Below, in pieces: positions 44,287 to 46,467 of a stretch of 46,467 nucleotides of DNA (the stretch's first letter is position 1; the number at the start of each line of letters is the position of its first letter). Origin of the DNA: Opitutales bacterium (GTDB lineage: Bacteria; Verrucomicrobiota; Verrucomicrobiia; Opitutales; UBA2995); NCBI GenBank assembly GCA_022824405.1, contig JAJDZZ010000043.1, positions 1-46,467 on the forward strand, written 5' to 3'. The notes under the pieces are model-generated. The model saw only the letters and a list, made by a program, of their open reading frames with translations, did not search any database and was not told where the DNA came from. A program made the translations under genes and the position numbers.

Positions 44287-45558
44287 ATGAATCGGTATTC
44301 CCGTCGACAGGCAATATTTCGCATCGCATCCTGGTTCCCGACGGTTGGAATAGGTCTGGGTATGCGCAATGCGGCCTGTGCCCAGGCTGTGCTGGCAAAG
44401 GATCCGCCAGGCGGCATGAGACAAATGGAATCCTATCCGACCGATTGGCTGCCGAAAGGAATTCGTTCGCGTTTTGTGGAGGATATCAACGGTTTGCGCA
44501 TGCACGTGCTGGAAGCAGGGTATCGAGAAGCCAACCGACCGGGGATTTTGCTGCTGCACGGTTTTCCGGAGCTGGCCTATAGCTGGCGCAAGGTCATGGT
44601 TCCTCTGGCTGAGGAGGGCTATCACGTAATGGCTCCCGATCAGCGTGGCTATGGAAGAACAACCGGTTGGGATGGGGACTACGATGGAGATCTTTATTCC
44701 TTCAGACGTCTTAATATAGTGCGCGATGCTCTGGGGTTGGTTCACGCCATGGGCCACAGGAAGGTGGCGCTAGTCGGGCATGACTTCGGTTCTCCCATCG
44801 CGGCTTGGTGTGCGGTTACACGCCCGGATGTGTTTCACAGGGTAGCTTTGATGAGCGCCCCCTTCAGTGGAACGCCCTCCCTGCCATTCGACACGGCGGA
44901 CAAGCCACCGGTTGAGCCATCGGCCGGATACGATCTGCATGCCGAATTGGGGAAACTCCCTCGGCCTCGCAAACACTACCAGCACTATTACCGCACCCGG
45001 GAGGCCAACCCGAACATGTGGCGGGCTTCTCAGGGATTACACGCATTTTTGCGGGCCTATTTTCACTACAAGAGCGCCGATTGGAAGGGGAACAAACCGT
45101 TTCGTCTGGCTGCCAGAACCGCTCCCGAGATGGCCCAAATGCCCACCTACTACATCATGGATGCGGCCGATGGCATGGCCGAAACGGCAGCCAAATTTAT
45201 GCCGTCCGATGAAGAAATCGCCGCCAATTCATGGCTTCCGGATGAAGAACTGGAGGTTTACACGAAAGAGTATCGGCGCACCGGTTTTCAGGGCGGTTTG
45301 AACTGGTATCGCTCCGGAGCGCTTGGAATCGCGGAAATGCAACTCTTTGCCGGTCGCAGGATCCATCAGCCCAGTATTTTTATTTCCGGAGCAAGCGATT
45401 GGGGGACCTATCAGAGTCCGGGCGCGCTGGAGCGGATGCAAGACCAGGCTTGCACGGATATGCGCGGAGTCCATCTCGTTCCCGGGGCCGGTCACTGGGT
45501 TCAGTTGGAACAACCGGGCCGCACGGTAGAGTTGCTTCTGGATTTCCTGAAAGGCTGA
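44287..45558 (+). CDS. Twin-arginine exported alpha/beta hydrolase, epoxide-hydrolase-like
   Basis: The 423-residue precursor starts with a Tat-type signal, RYSRRQAIFRIASW, followed by a hydrophobic core. The mature alpha/beta hydrolase has LLLHGFPELAYSWRKVM (oxyanion H-G-F-P), APDQRGYGRTTG, the nucleophile aspartate in LVGHDFGSPIA, and a late catalytic histidine in GAGHWVQLEQPG. An aspartate nucleophile in G-H-D-x-G favours epoxide hydrolases or haloalkane dehalogenases over esterases. A lid region of about 170 residues separates core halves. Folding before export fits the Tat signal. The substrate is unknown. The 43-base divergent neighbour may be functionally related. Confidence 0.88.
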   Translation: MNRYSRRQAIFRIASWFPTVGIGLGMRNAACAQAVLAKDPPGGMRQMESYPTDWLPKGIRSRFVEDINGLRMHVLEAGYREANRPGILLLHGFPELAYSWRKVMVPLAEEGYHVMAPDQRGYGRTTGWDGDYDGDLYSFRRLNIVRDALGLVHAMGHRKVALVGHDFGSPIAAWCAVTRPDVFHRVALMSAPFSGTPSLPFDTADKPPVEPSAGYDLHAELGKLPRPRKHYQHYYRTREANPNMWRASQGLHAFLRAYFHYKSADWKGNKPFRLAARTAPEMAQMPTYYIMDAADGMAETAAKFMPSDEEIAANSWLPDEELEVYTKEYRRTGFQGGLNWYRSGALGIAEMQLFAGRRIHQPSIFISGASDWGTYQSPGALERMQDQACTDMRGVHLVPGAGHWVQLEQPGRTVELLLDFLKG

Positions 45559-46100
45559 TATTTGGAGCCTAGCCTCGAAGCAAACGCGGCGTAAAGACGC
45601 TCCATTCCTTTCGATTACGATCAAGATTAAACTTTGTGCCCTTGTGCCATCTCGTCTTGGCGAGATCCCAACCCACATTCAAATTGGCTTCCCAGGCCAA
45701 GTTTTTCAGGGGAATTGTCCCCTTATTGTGGCGAAGTAACCCGTATTGCTTGGCTTGGCGTCTGATCGCCTGATCGTGCGATAGCCTCGAATTTTCAAAT
45801 CTGTTAACAATAAGTAATTAGAGAACTCCCATCAGCTCCATCTCGATCTATCCGGGTAGGCTGTAGGAAAGGCAAACTGAATCCGCAATCATATCCCAAA
45901 CAATTACGGTTCGATGAGAACGAGCCTCGATATCAACCGTTCCTATGCCGGGGGCAAAATCAATGTGAGGCTGATCGGATTGCACGATTGGCGCGAGTTC
46001 CGACAAGAACCAGCCTTCGATAAAAGCCGGCGGCTCTATGGCCGGTTGATTTCCTTCCATTTGAAAATTCACGTTTGAAGGGATGGGGGATTGGAGGCGC
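45559..46100. other. Gene-poor spacer of 542 bases
   Basis: The first 110 bases hold degenerate repeat modules: GCGTAAAGACGC, TTTCGATTACGATCAAG, CTTTGTGCCCTTGTGCC and TCTTGGCGAGATCC. From about 45680 to 46100 the sequence is more AT-rich and shows no repeat. A minus-strand frame from 46060 to 45848 (70 codons, starting MEGNQPAIEPP) is open but has no ribosome binding site and no family likeness. I cannot say whether it is a remnant gene. Confidence 0.7.
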
Positions 46101-46467
46101 CTAACTGAGAATATCCTTAACCACATGGCCGTGCACGTCGGTCAGGCGGTAGTGGCGGCCTTGGTGCTTGTAGGTCAGTTTCTCGTGGTCGATACCCAAC
46201 ATATGCAGGCAGGTGGCGTGAAAGTCATGAACGTGCACCGGATTTTCCACGATACCGAAACCGAATTCATCCGTGGTTCCATAGGTGATGCCTTTCTTCA
46301 ATCCTCCGCCCGCCATCCAAATGGTAAAGCATTCCTTGTGGTGGTCCCGTCCCGGAGCAGTCTTGGCGCCGGTCCCGGCGTTGTGTTCCTGAACCATGGG
46401 GGTGCGACCGAATTCTCCGCCCCAAATGACCAGGGTGTCTTGGAGGAGTCCCCTTTGTTTCAGGTCG
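46101..46467 (-). CDS. DUF1501 family protein, C-terminal part (runs off the right edge)
   Basis: The final 121 codons of a DUF1501 protein read into the window from the right edge. Typical motifs are visible: [56 protein letters not shown] and [20 protein letters not shown], ending in VKDILS. DUF1501 proteins belong to the alkaline phosphatase/sulfatase superfamily, are usually exported by a Tat signal and occur beside DUF1553/DUF1549 cytochrome-like proteins in Planctomycetes and Verrucomicrobia. The partner would lie upstream, outside the window. The activity is unknown. Confidence 0.95.
   Translation of the reverse strand, partial: DLKQRGLLQDTLVIWGGEFGRTPMVQEHNAGTGAKTAPGRDHHKECFTIWMAGGGLKKGITYGTTDEFGFGIVENPVHVHDFHATCLHMLGIDHEKLTYKHQGRHYRLTDVHGHVVKDILS

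Noticed and set aside
45848-46060. Possible small minus-strand gene of 70 codons beginning MEGNQPAIEPP.
   Set aside because: There is no ribosome binding site, no family likeness and no conserved neighbour. It may be a remnant, but I cannot support it as a gene.

Overview
The window looks like chromosomal DNA of a free-living, Gram-negative, respiring heterotroph, most probably a member of the Verrucomicrobiota (Opitutae-like). This assignment is inferred from gene content. The window has DUF1080, DUF1501 and NIPSNAP-type secreted proteins, a formylglycine sulfatase with a HEAT-like tail, and tandem outer-membrane beta-barrel proteins. It also has many genes without a clear Shine-Dalgarno and intergenic spacers packed with micro-tandem repeats. 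No rRNA, tRNA, CRISPR array, prophage or transposase gene was recognised.

Layout. 1-2.8 kb: a decamer repeat at the left edge, two paralogous TorF-like barrel proteins, a DCC thiol-redox protein and a 154-bp MITE-like inverted-repeat element. 2.8-6.1 kb: an SMP-30/gluconolactonase-like protein, then an ammonium-uptake unit (amt, a P-II protein, a cytochrome b562-like protein). 6.3-12 kb: accessory metabolism, with a NIPSNAP protein, a DUF1080 protein, an aldehyde dehydrogenase, a 2-hydroxyacid dehydrogenase, a pterin dehydratase and a stand-alone ovothiol-type methyltransferase. 12-15.1 kb, minus strand: MidA-like methyltransferase, CstA and a small Smr protein. 15.2-25.5 kb, plus strand: S41 protease, an Lrp regulator overlapping an aminotransferase, der, fmt, a LysM protein, parB, secG, a LolA-like protein and an aspartate aminotransferase. 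26-32 kb: a sterol-desaturase-type membrane oxygenase, an M20 amidohydrolase, isocitrate dehydrogenase and GTP-type PEP carboxykinase.

32.5-40.9 kb: the best organised section. metK-ahcY (making SAM and recycling SAH) sits behind a palindromic operator candidate and is followed by ilvE. Next comes mcsA-mcsB-clpC, the protein-arginine-phosphorylation and Clp unfoldase module known from Firmicutes, here without ctsR, followed by ndk. 41-46.5 kb: a sulfatase, a divergent pair formed by an unrecognised exported protein and a twin-arginine epoxide-hydrolase-like protein, and the C-terminus of a DUF1501 protein running off the right edge.

The main unexplained signal is non-coding. At least ten spacers carry the same small set of unrelated modules, each built from 6-9 bp near-tandem units (CGCAAAG, CACAGAG, ACGGAT, ATCCTGT, GGAATTA/GGAATGA, GGCTGAA, GTGATC). 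The spacers also share a larger GC-rich hairpin module. I found no clearly novel multi-gene defence or biosynthetic system. The best leads are this repeat family, the orphan ovothiol-type methyltransferase, the mcsAB-clpC unit outside Firmicutes, the metK operator, and the unknown exported protein near 43-44 kb.
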